Origin: Peribacillus frigoritolerans
GTDB taxonomy: Bacteria > Bacillota > Bacilli > Bacillales > DSM-1321
Direction: 5' to 3'
Length of the DNA stretch: 64,000 nt
Assembly: GCF_030676415.1 (NCBI RefSeq)
Contig: NZ_JAUUTW010000001.1
Span: 336,084 to 400,083 of the forward strand
Position 1 is the stretch's first letter; each line of letters opens with the position of its first letter. The notes under the pieces were generated by a model. That model did no database searches, was not told the DNA's origin, and saw nothing but the letters and a program-made list of their open reading frames with translations. Shown here one piece after another: positions 37,609 to 45,938 of this stretch. The translations under genes were made by a program, and so were the position numbers.

Positions 37609-38829
37609 TTAAGATCTCTGTTTTATAAGCTGTAAATCGATGTATAGTTGCATTCTCGAATGAAAGTCATCAAAATCGATTGAGGTGAGATCGGTTATTT
37701 GATTCAATCTATATTTCAATGTGTTGGTATGAATGTATAGCTGCTCAGCTGTCGGTTTGATCCGGCAATTGTTCAACAGATATATTTCCAATGTTTGAAG
37801 GAGTTTCGTCTGGCTTTCCTGGTCCTTCTTTTGAAGAGTCTGTAAATCCATATTGATATAATTCGTTTTAGTATGATGATTGGAGATCATTTCGAGGTAA
37901 CGGAAAATCCCAAGCTTGCTATATTGGAAAGGAAGCTGTTCAGGTTTACCGATGAACTTCGCTGCATTGATTACTTCCAGGGCTTCGAGGTAGGATTTTC
38001 TTAATTGAAGAATCGAAGAATATTCATTTCCGATTCCAGGGAATACCTTTTTGTCATTGAATTGGGAAAGAACCGTGTTCGTTAAATCATTGGCGCTATC
38101 GGTAAGCAGGTCTTTCCCTTTTCCGTTGCTGCCAATCAAGACGATGATCTTCAATTGGTTTGTGAATACATGGGTAAAATGATTCAATGCATTGGCGAAT
38201 AGACTGACTGTATCCGCTAATTCATCGAAATGTTCCGCATCGGATTGAGCGATGGTAAAGACATTGACAAGGAAAGTTTCCGGAATGAGAAGACTCATAT
38301 TGGCGGCTTCCCATTTTATTTGGTTTTCTGTTTGATAGACTTCGTCAATGACCTTTTGATAAAACTCATTTTTTTCTTCATCTTTTTTTATGTTTATCTG
38401 TTTTTTCTGATAAAGGAGCTTGCCGATATGATGGGAAACTTCATGTAAAAATTCCAAGTCGGAATCAGGCATCTCTTCCGTTTCTTGGACCCAAATGAAT
38501 CCGAAGACCTGTCCTTTGTGAACGGCGCTAACAACGACTCTTTGATTTAATCCGATTTCCTCGATTTGTTTCACCCTAAATGGATGCTGCACCGTTTTAA
38601 GCTGTTCGACAATGCCCTCATCCATGAATTTCTCCAAGATTGGAATCGGCCAATGCTTCGTGAAGATGGTTTGCCGATTGGCTTGGTCGAAGTGATCGAT
38701 ATAATATGAACTATATGACAGCAATAAAAATTGGTCATTTTCGATGACGACTGGTTTCTTTAAAAAAGTGCTGACCATATCCGTTATATCGTTGATGTTT
38801 GTGAGAGTCAGGATTTTTTCTAATGACAT
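37609..38829 (-). CDS. putR: Proline-responsive transcription activator PutR (PucR/CdaR type)
   Basis: 406 residues. The N-terminal part is a sensor domain, and the C terminus carries the PucR helix-turn-helix: LLQTLEIYLLNNCRIKPTAEQLYIHTNTLKYRLNQI. In B. subtilis PutR binds proline and activates putBCP; here putP, putC and putB lie directly upstream on the same strand in the same order. Start at MSLEKIL behind CAGGGGGCCATAT; the frame opens 12 codons earlier. Part of its helix-turn-helix coding region is duplicated at 34632-34664. Confidence 0.9.
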   Translation of the reverse strand: MSLEKILTLTNINDITDMVSTFLKKPVVIENDQFLLLSYSSYYIDHFDQANRQTIFTKHWPIPILEKFMDEGIVEQLKTVQHPFRVKQIEEIGLNQRVVVSAVHKGQVFGFIWVQETEEMPDSDLEFLHEVSHHIGKLLYQKKQINIKKDEEKNEFYQKVIDEVYQTENQIKWEAANMSLLIPETFLVNVFTIAQSDAEHFDELADTVSLFANALNHFTHVFTNQLKIIVLIGSNGKGKDLLTDSANDLTNTVLSQFNDKKVFPGIGNEYSSILQLRKSYLEALEVINAAKFIGKPEQLPFQYSKLGIFRYLEMISNHHTKTNYINMDLQTLQKKDQESQTKLLQTLEIYLLNNCRIKPTAEQLYIHTNTLKYRLNQITDLTSIDFDDFHSRMQLYIDLQLIKQRS

Positions 38830-38921
38830 ATATGGCCCCCTGTTATTTTTTGAAGTATATGACAACTTAGTTTAATAATACTTTTAAACGGATGATGTGT
38901 ATAGGGGGAAGAAGAACAAAG

Positions 38922-38961
38922 AAGGAACGGTATATGAAAAAAATTTCATATACCGTTCCTT
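38922..38961. terminator. Perfect hairpin after putP
   Basis: AAGGAACGGTATATGAAA pairs perfectly with TTTCATATACCGTTCCTT around AAAA. It lies 12 bases past the putP stop and ends putBCP before putR, with a T run on the minus-strand side weak. Confidence 0.8.
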
Positions 38962-38973
38962 TTAGGTGATTTA

Positions 38974-40440
38974 TTATTGTTTTAACGTTCTTTCGAATTC
39001 CTCGAATTTCTCTTCTACTTCTTTTGATGGTTTTGCTGTAAGAAGACTGACCACGATGATGGCAACCAAGCTAGCGCCAAAACCAGGGATCATTTCATAA
39101 AGCGTATCGGATAATCCGGCCATGGACCAGAAAATGACAGTAGCGGCACCAACGACCATTCCTGCTAATGCACCCCATCTTGTCATGCGTTTCCAGCATA
39201 GGCTTAGTAAGACCAATGGACCGAATGAAGAACCGAATCCAGCCCAAGCATACCCGACAAGTCCAAGAATCGTGTCATTCTGCTCCCAAGAGAGAATAAG
39301 CGCGATGATGGATATGATCAGTACAGAAAGTCTGCCTAAGAAGACAAGCTCTTTATCTGAAGCGGAACGACGGAAGAAGGTTTTGTATATATCCTCGGTT
39401 AAAGAGCTGGCTGTAACCAACAACTGCGAAGAAATCGTGCTCATGACGGCTGCCAGTATTGCTGAAATCAAGAAACCAGTAATGAATGGGTGGAATAGTA
39501 TTTCCCCTAACTCTATGAAAATCGTTTCAGGATCATCTAACTTCAGGTTGTTCTGAGAAAAATAGGTGATTCCGATAAATCCAGTCAGCATGGCACCGAT
39601 ACTGGAGAAAATCATCCAGCCCATCCCGATATTACGGGCTTTCTTGATTTCCTTAACAGAACTGATCGCCATAAAGCGGACGATGATATGGGGTTGTCCG
39701 AAGTACCCCAGTCCCCATGCAAACAATGAGATGATTCCTAAAAAGCTCGTCCCTGTGAAAATATTCAATAGAGCTGGATCAATGGAACGTGGCGTGTCGA
39801 TCGAAGGACCGAAGCCGCCCACATGGATAAGCGTGACGATCGGTACAAGAACCAAGGCTACGACCATGATGATTCCTTGAACAAAGTCTGTCCAGCTTAC
39901 TGCCAGGAATCCGCCGAATAAAGTATAGGCGACGACGACACCTGTCAAGATCCATAGACCTGAGTGGTAATCAAGGCCAAATGTACTTTGGAATAAGACT
40001 CCGCCGGATACCATTCCGGAAGAAACGTAAAAGGTAAAGAATATCAGGATAACCAAAGCCGAAATGAGCCTTAAGATCCGTGAGCCCTCGCCAAAACGAT
40101 TTTCCAGGAAAGCGGGGATTGTAATGGAGTTATTGGCGACTTCCGTATAGGTCCTTAATCTTGGTGCAACATACAGCCAATTCGCATAGGCTCCTAACGT
40201 GAGACCGATTACGATCCAGATGGAACTTAGTCCTGTTGCGAACATGGCACCAGGCATACCCATTAAAAGCCAACCGCTCATATCGGCAGCACCGGCGCTT
40301 AATGCAGTGACAGCAGGACCAAGGCCCCGGTCGCCCAGCATATAATCATTTAAATTGGAAGTTCTTTTGTAAGCGAAGTAACCAATCAAAAGCATGCCAG
40401 CCATGTAAATGCTGATTGAAATTATTAATGCGTAATCCAT
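38974..40440 (-). CDS. putP: Sodium/proline symporter PutP
   Basis: 488 residues and about 13 membrane helices of the SSS family: RTSNLNDYMLGDRGLGPAVTALSAGAADMSGWLLMG, GLTLGAYANWLYVAPRLR, AAVMSTISSQLLVTASS-TEDIY, and LVGYAWAGFGSSFGPLVLLSL (each seen in shorter pieces). The sodium- and proline-site residues of the PutP family are in these stretches. It imports proline for the PutB/PutC pathway. RBS GAAGGGAGTCTTTT. A 12-base-pair hairpin at 40527-40560 lies between putC and putP. Confidence 0.94.
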   Translation of the reverse strand: MDYALIISISIYMAGMLLIGYFAYKRTSNLNDYMLGDRGLGPAVTALSAGAADMSGWLLMGMPGAMFATGLSSIWIVIGLTLGAYANWLYVAPRLRTYTEVANNSITIPAFLENRFGEGSRILRLISALVILIFFTFYVSSGMVSGGVLFQSTFGLDYHSGLWILTGVVVAYTLFGGFLAVSWTDFVQGIIMVVALVLVPIVTLIHVGGFGPSIDTPRSIDPALLNIFTGTSFLGIISLFAWGLGYFGQPHIIVRFMAISSVKEIKKARNIGMGWMIFSSIGAMLTGFIGITYFSQNNLKLDDPETIFIELGEILFHPFITGFLISAILAAVMSTISSQLLVTASSLTEDIYKTFFRRSASDKELVFLGRLSVLIISIIALILSWEQNDTILGLVGYAWAGFGSSFGPLVLLSLCWKRMTRWGALAGMVVGAATVIFWSMAGLSDTLYEMIPGFGASLVAIIVVSLLTAKPSKEVEEKFEEFERTLKQ

Positions 40441-40526
40441 AAAAGACTCCCTTCAGGGTTGAATTTTTTTATTGTTTTAAAAGAGGAAGCAACCTATTTG
40501 TCACTTCCTCCATTAAACCTCATTTT

Positions 40527-40560
40527 GGTTTTCGTATCCAGAATGGAAGATACGAAAACC
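40527..40560 (-). other. Hairpin between putC and putP
   Basis: GGTTTTCGTATC pairs with GATACGAAAACC around a 10-base loop and has no T run. It may be an mRNA processing or stability element that sets different levels of putC and putP, or a leaky terminator. Confidence 0.5.
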
Positions 40561-40603
40561 ATAGGGATTTCAAATCATTTTCAAATTGCTTGATCGAACT
40601 TTA

Positions 40604-42145
40604 TCAGTACGTTTCTGATGTTGTTTTGGCTTGCATATGAAGCTGCAAGTAGTCCGGTCCGCCTGCTTTGGAATCGGTTCCTGACATGTTGAACCCGCCG
40701 AATGGCTGATAGCCTACGATTGCACCAGTACAGCCGCGGTTGAAATACAAGTTCCCCACATGGAATTCTTCGCGTGCTTTTTCCATGTTAAGGCGATTTG
40801 TCGTAATGACAGCCCCAGTCAAACCATATTCAGTGTTATTGGCAATCTCAAGAGCTTCGTTAAAGTCCTTCGCTTTTGTGAAGGCAACGACTGGTCCGAA
40901 GATTTCTTCTTGCATCAAGCGGGCTTGCGGATCGACATCAGCAACGATTGTCGGTTGAACGAAGTAGCCTTTAGAGCTATCTCCTTCTCCTCCAGTCATA
41001 ATGCGTCCTTCTTGGTTCCCGATTTCAATATAGCTCATGATTTTGTCAAAAGCAGCTTGATCGATAACTGGTCCCATGAAATGATTTTCTACAGGATTAC
41101 CAACTGTAAGTTGTTTTGTTAATTCAACAGCGCGATCTAAAACTTGATCGTATACATCTTCTACGATGACAGCACGGGAACAAGCAGAACATTTTTGTCC
41201 CGAGAAGCCAAATGCAGATTTCACGATCGATTGAGCGGCCAATTCAAGATCTGCCTCTTTGTCGACGACGATCGTATCTTTTCCGCCCATTTCAGCAATG
41301 ACACGCTTCAGCCAAATTTGGCCTTCGTTCACTTCTGAAGCACGTTTGTAAATGCGCAGACCTACATCACGTGAACCTGTGAAGGAAATGAAACGTGTTT
41401 TTGGATGATCAACCAGATAGTCGCCCACTTCGGCTCCGCTTCCTGGAACGAAATTCAACACACCTGCTGGAAGGCCGGCTTCAAGCATCACTTCAACGAA
41501 TTTCGCAGCAACGATAGGAGTAGTCGAAGCTGGTTTCAATAGGATCGTGTTACCAGTAACGATAGCGGCAACAGCTGTACCTGCCATGATGGCAAATGGG
41601 AAGTTCCAAGGAGAAATGATGATGCCTACCCCTAATGGAATGTAATCATAGCGGTTAAATTCTCCCGGACGGCTTTGAACAGGCACACCATCTTTAAGCG
41701 TCAGCATTTGACGGGCATAGAATTCAAGGAAATCGATCGCTTCCGCTGTATCCGCATCAGCCTCATTCCAAGGTTTTCCCGCTTCTTTCGTCAATAACGC
41801 AGAGAATTCATGCTTGCGTCTGCGAATGATGGCAGCCGCTTTGAACAAAACGTCAGCACGGATTTCCGGCTTCACTTTTTTCCAGCTTGCAAAAGCGGCA
41901 ACAGCTTCCTGCATGGCTTTTTCAGCAAGATCCCTGTTCGCTTTCGATACTCGGCCGATGACCTCTTGCTTATCTGCAGGGTTATATGAAACGATTTTCT
42001 CATCAGTCGTCACTTTCTCTGCCCCGATATAAAGAGGGTAGTCTTGCCCTAAGTAGCCCTCAACAGTTTGAAGTGCTTCCTGATATGCTTTTTTGTTTTC
42101 CTCGTTTGTAAAATCAACAAATGGTTCGTGTTTATATGAAATCAT
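40604..42145 (-). CDS. putC: L-glutamate gamma-semialdehyde dehydrogenase (PutC/RocA)
   Basis: 513 residues of the aldehyde dehydrogenase family, RocA subtype: [41 protein letters not shown] (in parts), [26 protein letters not shown] (catalytic-region Glu) and the nucleophile Cys in [12 protein letters not shown]. It turns the product of proline dehydrogenase into glutamate with NAD. It lies 57 bases after putB behind AAAAGGTGTGATTATCA and is the second gene of putBCP; named putC by context, though the sequence alone equals RocA. Confidence 0.93.
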   Translation of the reverse strand: MISYKHEPFVDFTNEENKKAYQEALQTVEGYLGQDYPLYIGAEKVTTDEKIVSYNPADKQEVIGRVSKANRDLAEKAMQEAVAAFASWKKVKPEIRADVLFKAAAIIRRRKHEFSALLTKEAGKPWNEADADTAEAIDFLEFYARQMLTLKDGVPVQSRPGEFNRYDYIPLGVGIIISPWNFPFAIMAGTAVAAIVTGNTILLKPASTTPIVAAKFVEVMLEAGLPAGVLNFVPGSGAEVGDYLVDHPKTRFISFTGSRDVGLRIYKRASEVNEGQIWLKRVIAEMGGKDTIVVDKEADLELAAQSIVKSAFGFSGQKCSACSRAVIVEDVYDQVLDRAVELTKQLTVGNPVENHFMGPVIDQAAFDKIMSYIEIGNQEGRIMTGGEGDSSKGYFVQPTIVADVDPQARLMQEEIFGPVVAFTKAKDFNEALEIANNTEYGLTGAVITTNRLNMEKAREEFHVGNLYFNRGCTGAIVGYQPFGGFNMSGTDSKAGGPDYLQLHMQAKTTSETY

Positions 42146-42202
42146 TGATAATCACACCTTTTAATAGATTTTTTGTAGCAATTAATAATGTTGAATGTAT
42201 AT

Positions 42203-43120
42203 TTAGCTTCTGACCATCCCTTTGAAGGCAAAGGCAATATTGGATGGCCTTTCTGCAAGCCTTCTCATGAAGTATCCATACCAATCCAGACCATATGGTA
42301 CATAGACGCGCATTTTGTAACCTTGCTTGACCAACTCGTATTGAGTTTTGTTTCTCATGCCATATAGCATTTGAAACTCAAATTGTGTATTTGGGATGTC
42401 AAACTTCTTAGCCAGCTCTTTTGTATATTCGATGATTTTGTCATCATGTGAGGCAATGGCCGTATAATTTCCGTTAAGAAGACTTTGCTTGATCAACTTT
42501 TTATAGTTTTCATCTACATCATTCTTTTCGGGAAAAGCCACCTCGGGAGATTCCTTGTAGGCACCCTTTACGAGACGCAGGAATGGCTTATATTGGGCAA
42601 GGTCCTCCAAATCTTTCTCTGTGCGGAATAAATATGCTTGTAGAACAGTACTTATGCAGCTGTATTTTTCTTTGAACTGTCTAAAAATATCGATTGTCGC
42701 CTGACAGCGAACTTCATCTTCCATATCAATCGTGACCATGACTTTATGTTTTTCAGCTGTATCAAGAATTTTCGTCATATTCTCAATCACGAGTTTATGA
42801 TCGATATCAAGTCCCAAAGAAGTCATCTTCAGAGAAACCTGTGAATCAAGTTTTTCCCTGCTGATCATTTCGATGGTTTCGATGCATTCTGCCGTCCGTT
42901 CCTGAGTCACTTCCTTAGAATCAACGAATTCCCCAAGATGGTCAACTGTAACCGACAAGCCGCTATTATTAAGTTGTTTAATGAATTTAATGGAACTTTG
43001 GAAATCAGTTCCCCCAATGATCTTTCCAGCAGCAAAACTTCCTCCGCTTTTTTTAGCAATATTATTAAGCAGATTATTTTTAGATAAAAATAGGAAAAAG
43101 TCCCTTGTAATGGCTTCCAT
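42203..43120 (-). CDS. putB: Proline dehydrogenase PutB
   Basis: 305 residues with the FAD-dependent proline dehydrogenase TIM barrel: GLSVTVDHLGEFVDS, KMTSLGLDID, FLRLVKGAYKESPEVAF, FEFQMLYGMRNK and the substrate-binding end YMRRLAERPSN-like sequence (here YFMRRLAERPSN). It oxidises proline to pyrroline-5-carboxylate at the membrane. The start is behind TTAGGGGGTGCGCTTTAT; the frame is open 23 codons upstream. First gene of putBCP. I could not place its promoter in the 400 bases upstream with confidence. Confidence 0.93.
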   Translation of the reverse strand: MEAITRDFFLFLSKNNLLNNIAKKSGGSFAAGKIIGGTDFQSSIKFIKQLNNSGLSVTVDHLGEFVDSKEVTQERTAECIETIEMISREKLDSQVSLKMTSLGLDIDHKLVIENMTKILDTAEKHKVMVTIDMEDEVRCQATIDIFRQFKEKYSCISTVLQAYLFRTEKDLEDLAQYKPFLRLVKGAYKESPEVAFPEKNDVDENYKKLIKQSLLNGNYTAIASHDDKIIEYTKELAKKFDIPNTQFEFQMLYGMRNKTQYELVKQGYKMRVYVPYGLDWYGYFMRRLAERPSNIAFAFKGMVRS

Positions 43121-43529
43121 ATAAAGCGCACCCCCTAAGAAGATGTATTTCAATAAATTAAGCTTACGATTTTTCGACAATATTCTCAATGTTCTAAAAA
43201 AACAATAATAATACCTTGAATTTGTCGGTTATGGACAAATGAAAAGGTTTACATTCTTTCTTGTATGTTCAGATCAAACGAAGGTTTATATTTTAACTTA
43301 AAGAGAAACGCTAGATGTAAAGCGTTTAGCAGGAAGCCATGATGTGGATGACATCAATGAATGCATTTAAAAGTGGAAACTCGACCATAATCACCCAATG
43401 CGTTATAATGAACCTTATTTAACAGAATGGGTCAATGTCCAAGAAAAAACGATAAATGAAGCTTTCAGAAGTAAAATGGATGTAAAACGGTAAAATTAAG
43501 TCGCATCGGCAAGCCGGGGAGGATAAGGG

Positions 43530-43694
43530 ATGGATGCTGTACTTGAAGAACTTAGAGAAACATCAGGATTGATAATAGGATTAATAATGGCCTTGGTAAT
43601 ATTGGGGCTGATCGGTTATGCCCTTACGAATGTACATGAATCCATTGTGTCACCTGTGGTTCAGTTCATAAAGAAAATGGTTAGTCGAAAGTAG
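43530..43694 (+). CDS. Small single-span membrane protein
   Basis: 54 residues (MDAVLEELRETSGLIIGLIM..., ending VSRK) with one hydrophobic helix (about 13-33) and a basic C terminus. The RBS GGGGAGGATAAGGG is strong. It is too small to assign. It lies in a 1.1-kb stretch of debris between putB and the next sure gene: 43382-43494 and 43695-43836 read like C-terminal ends of lost proteins on the plus strand, without starts. Confidence 0.4.
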   Translation: MDAVLEELRETSGLIIGLIMALVILGLIGYALTNVHESIVSPVVQFIKKMVSRK

Positions 43695-43920
43695 CTCAAG
43701 CGGAATACATACCCTTTTGTCCCTAATCAATCAAGCCCCGCTTGAAGAAGGTGCAACCGTGTATGTCTATAATAGTAGGAAGTATGTGAATGAATTTCAA
43801 AAAGAAATCGCTATATATGAAGTGTCAAAGCAATAGATACGGCGAAAAATAAGAATGAAATTACGAAAGGGAAATAAATCTTTTCCTTTCAGATTTGAAA
43901 TCAATAGATAACCTCAACAA

Positions 43921-43958
43921 AAAAAATCCCTCACTTCTAATTAGAAGTGGGGGATTTT
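43921..43958. terminator. Bidirectional terminator-like hairpin
   Basis: AAAAAATCCCTCACTTCTAA pairs with TTAGAAGTGGGGGATTTT; A and T runs on both sides. Confidence 0.72.
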
Positions 43959-43968
43959 AAATATTAGA

Positions 43969-44180
43969 TTAATAAAGAATCATGATAGTAGTAGAGATAA
44001 TGGTTTCGAAGAGCTCCTTTGTCAGCTCGCGTATTTGCCTCATCGAATAATGCTGATTATTTTCTTCGGAAGGATCGCGCTTTGGGGCTTGAAGCAACAA
44101 TCTGTTTTTTGGGGGTTTAAAGCCAACCTCCCAAGCATGGTCACCCAATCCCTTGCTACTGCTGCTAGAACCTGAAAATT
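43969..44180 (-). pseudogene. C-terminal fragment of an unknown protein
   Basis: On the minus strand a reading without a start codon gives SGSSSSSKGLGDHAWEVGFK, then PPKNRLLLQAPKRDPSEENN and RQIRELTKELFETIIST before TAA. Codon use looks real, but an upstream TGA blocks any start, so it is most likely the tail of a lost gene. I do not know the family. Confidence 0.35.
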
Positions 44181-44280
44181 TGACCTCGAGGATTCATTTA
44201 TTAATATGTAATATTTTGTAAATTATTTTATCATATTCCATTTGAATGACCTTATACTTAAAGAAAAGGGAGGCGTTAAT

Positions 44281-44706
44281 ATGGGATTTTGGAAGGACAC
44301 AATGAAACGGAAAATTAGCCTCGATATACTTGCGGGCGGGAACGATTTGAACTTAACGGGTAAGGAAATACCGGCGGGGATTCGCTCAGCTGTAATGATG
44401 GAGTCAGACCAGCGCGGCGAGGTAGTCATTAATATTCCTTTCTTATCAAAGGATAAGTGGCGGATTGACGGTATTGAGTGGGAAGAGAGCGCTCGTCGTA
44501 GCGGAGGCAAAGCAGCAGGAGGCTCAATCCTCGGAGCGGCTCTCATAGGACCGATCGGCACAATTGCTGGAGCTGTAGTCGGAGGACGTCGTCGTGATAA
44601 CTCGAAAGCTTACGTTTACCTAATGAATCCGAAGACGAACGAAGAGATCGTCTTGCATATAAGGTGTACCAAAAAACAATACAAAGAAATATCTGCGTTC
44701 ATGTAA
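44281..44706 (+). CDS. Hypothetical protein with glycine-zipper segment
   Basis: 141 residues. The middle carries a glycine-rich hydrophobic segment (GGKAAGGSILGAALIGPIGT, then IAGAVVGGRRR, about residues 83-113) of the kind that packs in membranes or forms glycine zippers; the flanks are polar and strand-rich. Start behind AAGGGAGGCGTTAAT; the frame opens 13 codons earlier. The terminator at 44713 follows. With an XRE repressor next door and a tRNA-derived repeat 500 bases on, it is probably phage- or element-borne. No function is known to me. Confidence 0.6.
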   Translation: MGFWKDTMKRKISLDILAGGNDLNLTGKEIPAGIRSAVMMESDQRGEVVINIPFLSKDKWRIDGIEWEESARRSGGKAAGGSILGAALIGPIGTIAGAVVGGRRRDNSKAYVYLMNPKTNEEIVLHIRCTKKQYKEISAFM

Positions 44707-44712
44707 TGTAGC

Positions 44713-44760
44713 AAAGCCCCGACCTTAAGTGGAACCGTCCGTTTGGGTCGGAGCTTTTTT
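44713..44760 (+). terminator. Rho-independent terminator
   Basis: AAAGCCCCGACC pairs with GGGTCGGAGCTTTTTT around a 20-base loop. Confidence 0.7.
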
Positions 44761-44791
44761 GGCGTATAAACTTCGAATATTCAGCGCATCC

Positions 44792-45022
44792 TTAAATATT
44801 AAAATAGTCATCTGCCTTTGCGTCAGCATCTATACTTCGAACCGCCTTCATGATTTTCTTTAATACTCCGGCTGACGGCACATACTTAGGATCGCTGCAA
44901 ACCCTGCTTATTGTATTGCGTGAGATTCCAGACGCACTTACAAACTCCTCTTGTGTATACCCGTGCTTATCTATTAATTTGCCGACCTTACTCCGCTGCT
45001 TTCCTTTCCCGAATCTAAACAT
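44792..45022 (-). CDS. XRE-family helix-turn-helix regulator
   Basis: 76 residues, one helix-turn-helix of the Cro/CI type: KVGKLIDKHGYTQEEFVSASGISRNTISRVCSDPKYVPS (read in pieces), followed by VLKKIMKAVRSIDADAKADDYF. Small repressors like this control phages and mobile elements. Its binding site TAGGAGGTACGCGAA is good. It lies 195 bases from the tRNA-derived repeat at 45217, consistent with an old prophage or integrative element end. Confidence 0.8.
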   Translation of the reverse strand: MFRFGKGKQRSKVGKLIDKHGYTQEEFVSASGISRNTISRVCSDPKYVPSAGVLKKIMKAVRSIDADAKADDYFNI

Positions 45023-45216
45023 TTCGCGTACCTCCTAGCATTTTTTTACTAGCAGTCTCGTCTATCTTTCACAAAAATATACGCATAGTTTCGCAAATAA
45101 TTGATATCACGGACAAACGGTAAGTAATATTATTTGGGAACGTAAGGCGTTACGATGACGTAAATAGCACCGTTACGCTGAACGGATATTTAACGTCTGT
45201 AAACGTTGGTAAATCT

Positions 45217-45266
45217 AAGTATGGAGCATAGCGGGATCGAACCGCTGACCTCTACGCTGCCAGCGT
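45217..45266 (-). repeat. tRNA-Ala 3'-part copy, probable attachment site
   Basis: Fifty bases identical to 60977-61026, i.e. the 3' two thirds of the intact tRNA-Ala(GGC), from the anticodon arm to the discriminator base plus AAGT outside the gene. The intact gene lacks its 5' part here. Orientation is the same as in the intact tRNA, as expected for a direct att repeat left by integration into a tRNA 3' end. Confidence 0.88.
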
Positions 45267-45335
45267 GAGGATGAAATTTCCTGTAGTTTCTAAAATGTCC
45301 TTACATGTTTTTATATCACGATTTTATGGAGATTA

Positions 45336-45430
45336 TTAATGCTTAAATGAACTGTAGTTTCCGATAGTTTTCGGTGGCGTGTGACCACGATGTGAATAGA
45401 GTGTAACCGAATTTTGTAAGAAACCTAGAT
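45336..45430 (-). pseudogene. Trace of an integrase C terminus
   Basis: The minus-strand reading VTLYSHRGHTPPKTIGNY is similar to VTLWSHFGHVLSKTIGNH at 56802-56880, and the DNA is alike over about 70 bases (TTTCCGATAGTTTTCGG). Many tyrosine integrases of Gram-positive elements lie right next to their att site, so I read both as scars of lost integrase genes. The rest of 45431-45938 holds nothing I can identify. Confidence 0.4.
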
Positions 45431-45938
45431 AAAATTTAATGCAAAATATTAAGAATTTAAGTTGTGATAGTATGTCAAAAAATAATTTCACATTCTTGTT
45501 AAATAACTGGAGAAAAATATAAATATGATGGATTTGGACCAATGACAAAAAGAATTTAGTGGTCAAAGTGGTAATCGATTAAATCATGTTTGTTGATTCA
45601 AAGAGCTAATATTGAGCTTAGGGGGAAAGATGCCTCTAGGCTATTTTGAATCTAATATCAAGTTCTTATTGCTCTGTCTCCGTTTGAAAACATCTTTACA
45701 GCTCTTTGTTTTGTATAGATATTTATCGTATCAAAGTCAAAACAACCTTCATTTTAAATACATTTTATAAAATAAGATATATGCACAAACTCATTAAATT
45801 GGATAAACATATAGTATTTATAGAAAGACAAGCACAGAGAAATGAATGAATTTGAAGTGTATGTGGTTTTTATTAGGAGGTTAGAAGCTTATCCCACTAT
45901 AACAATAATTCTGTTATTACTAATAAGGAAGTGATTTC

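Noticed and set aside
45217..45266. A working tRNA gene at the left repeat
   Set aside because: The 5' acceptor strand and D arm are missing; only the 3' part is present.
45600..45660. S-box-like GATGCC stretch upstream of the SpeD-SpeE gene
   Set aside because: Only six bases match; the GAGGGA core, the GCAACC element and pairing arms are missing.
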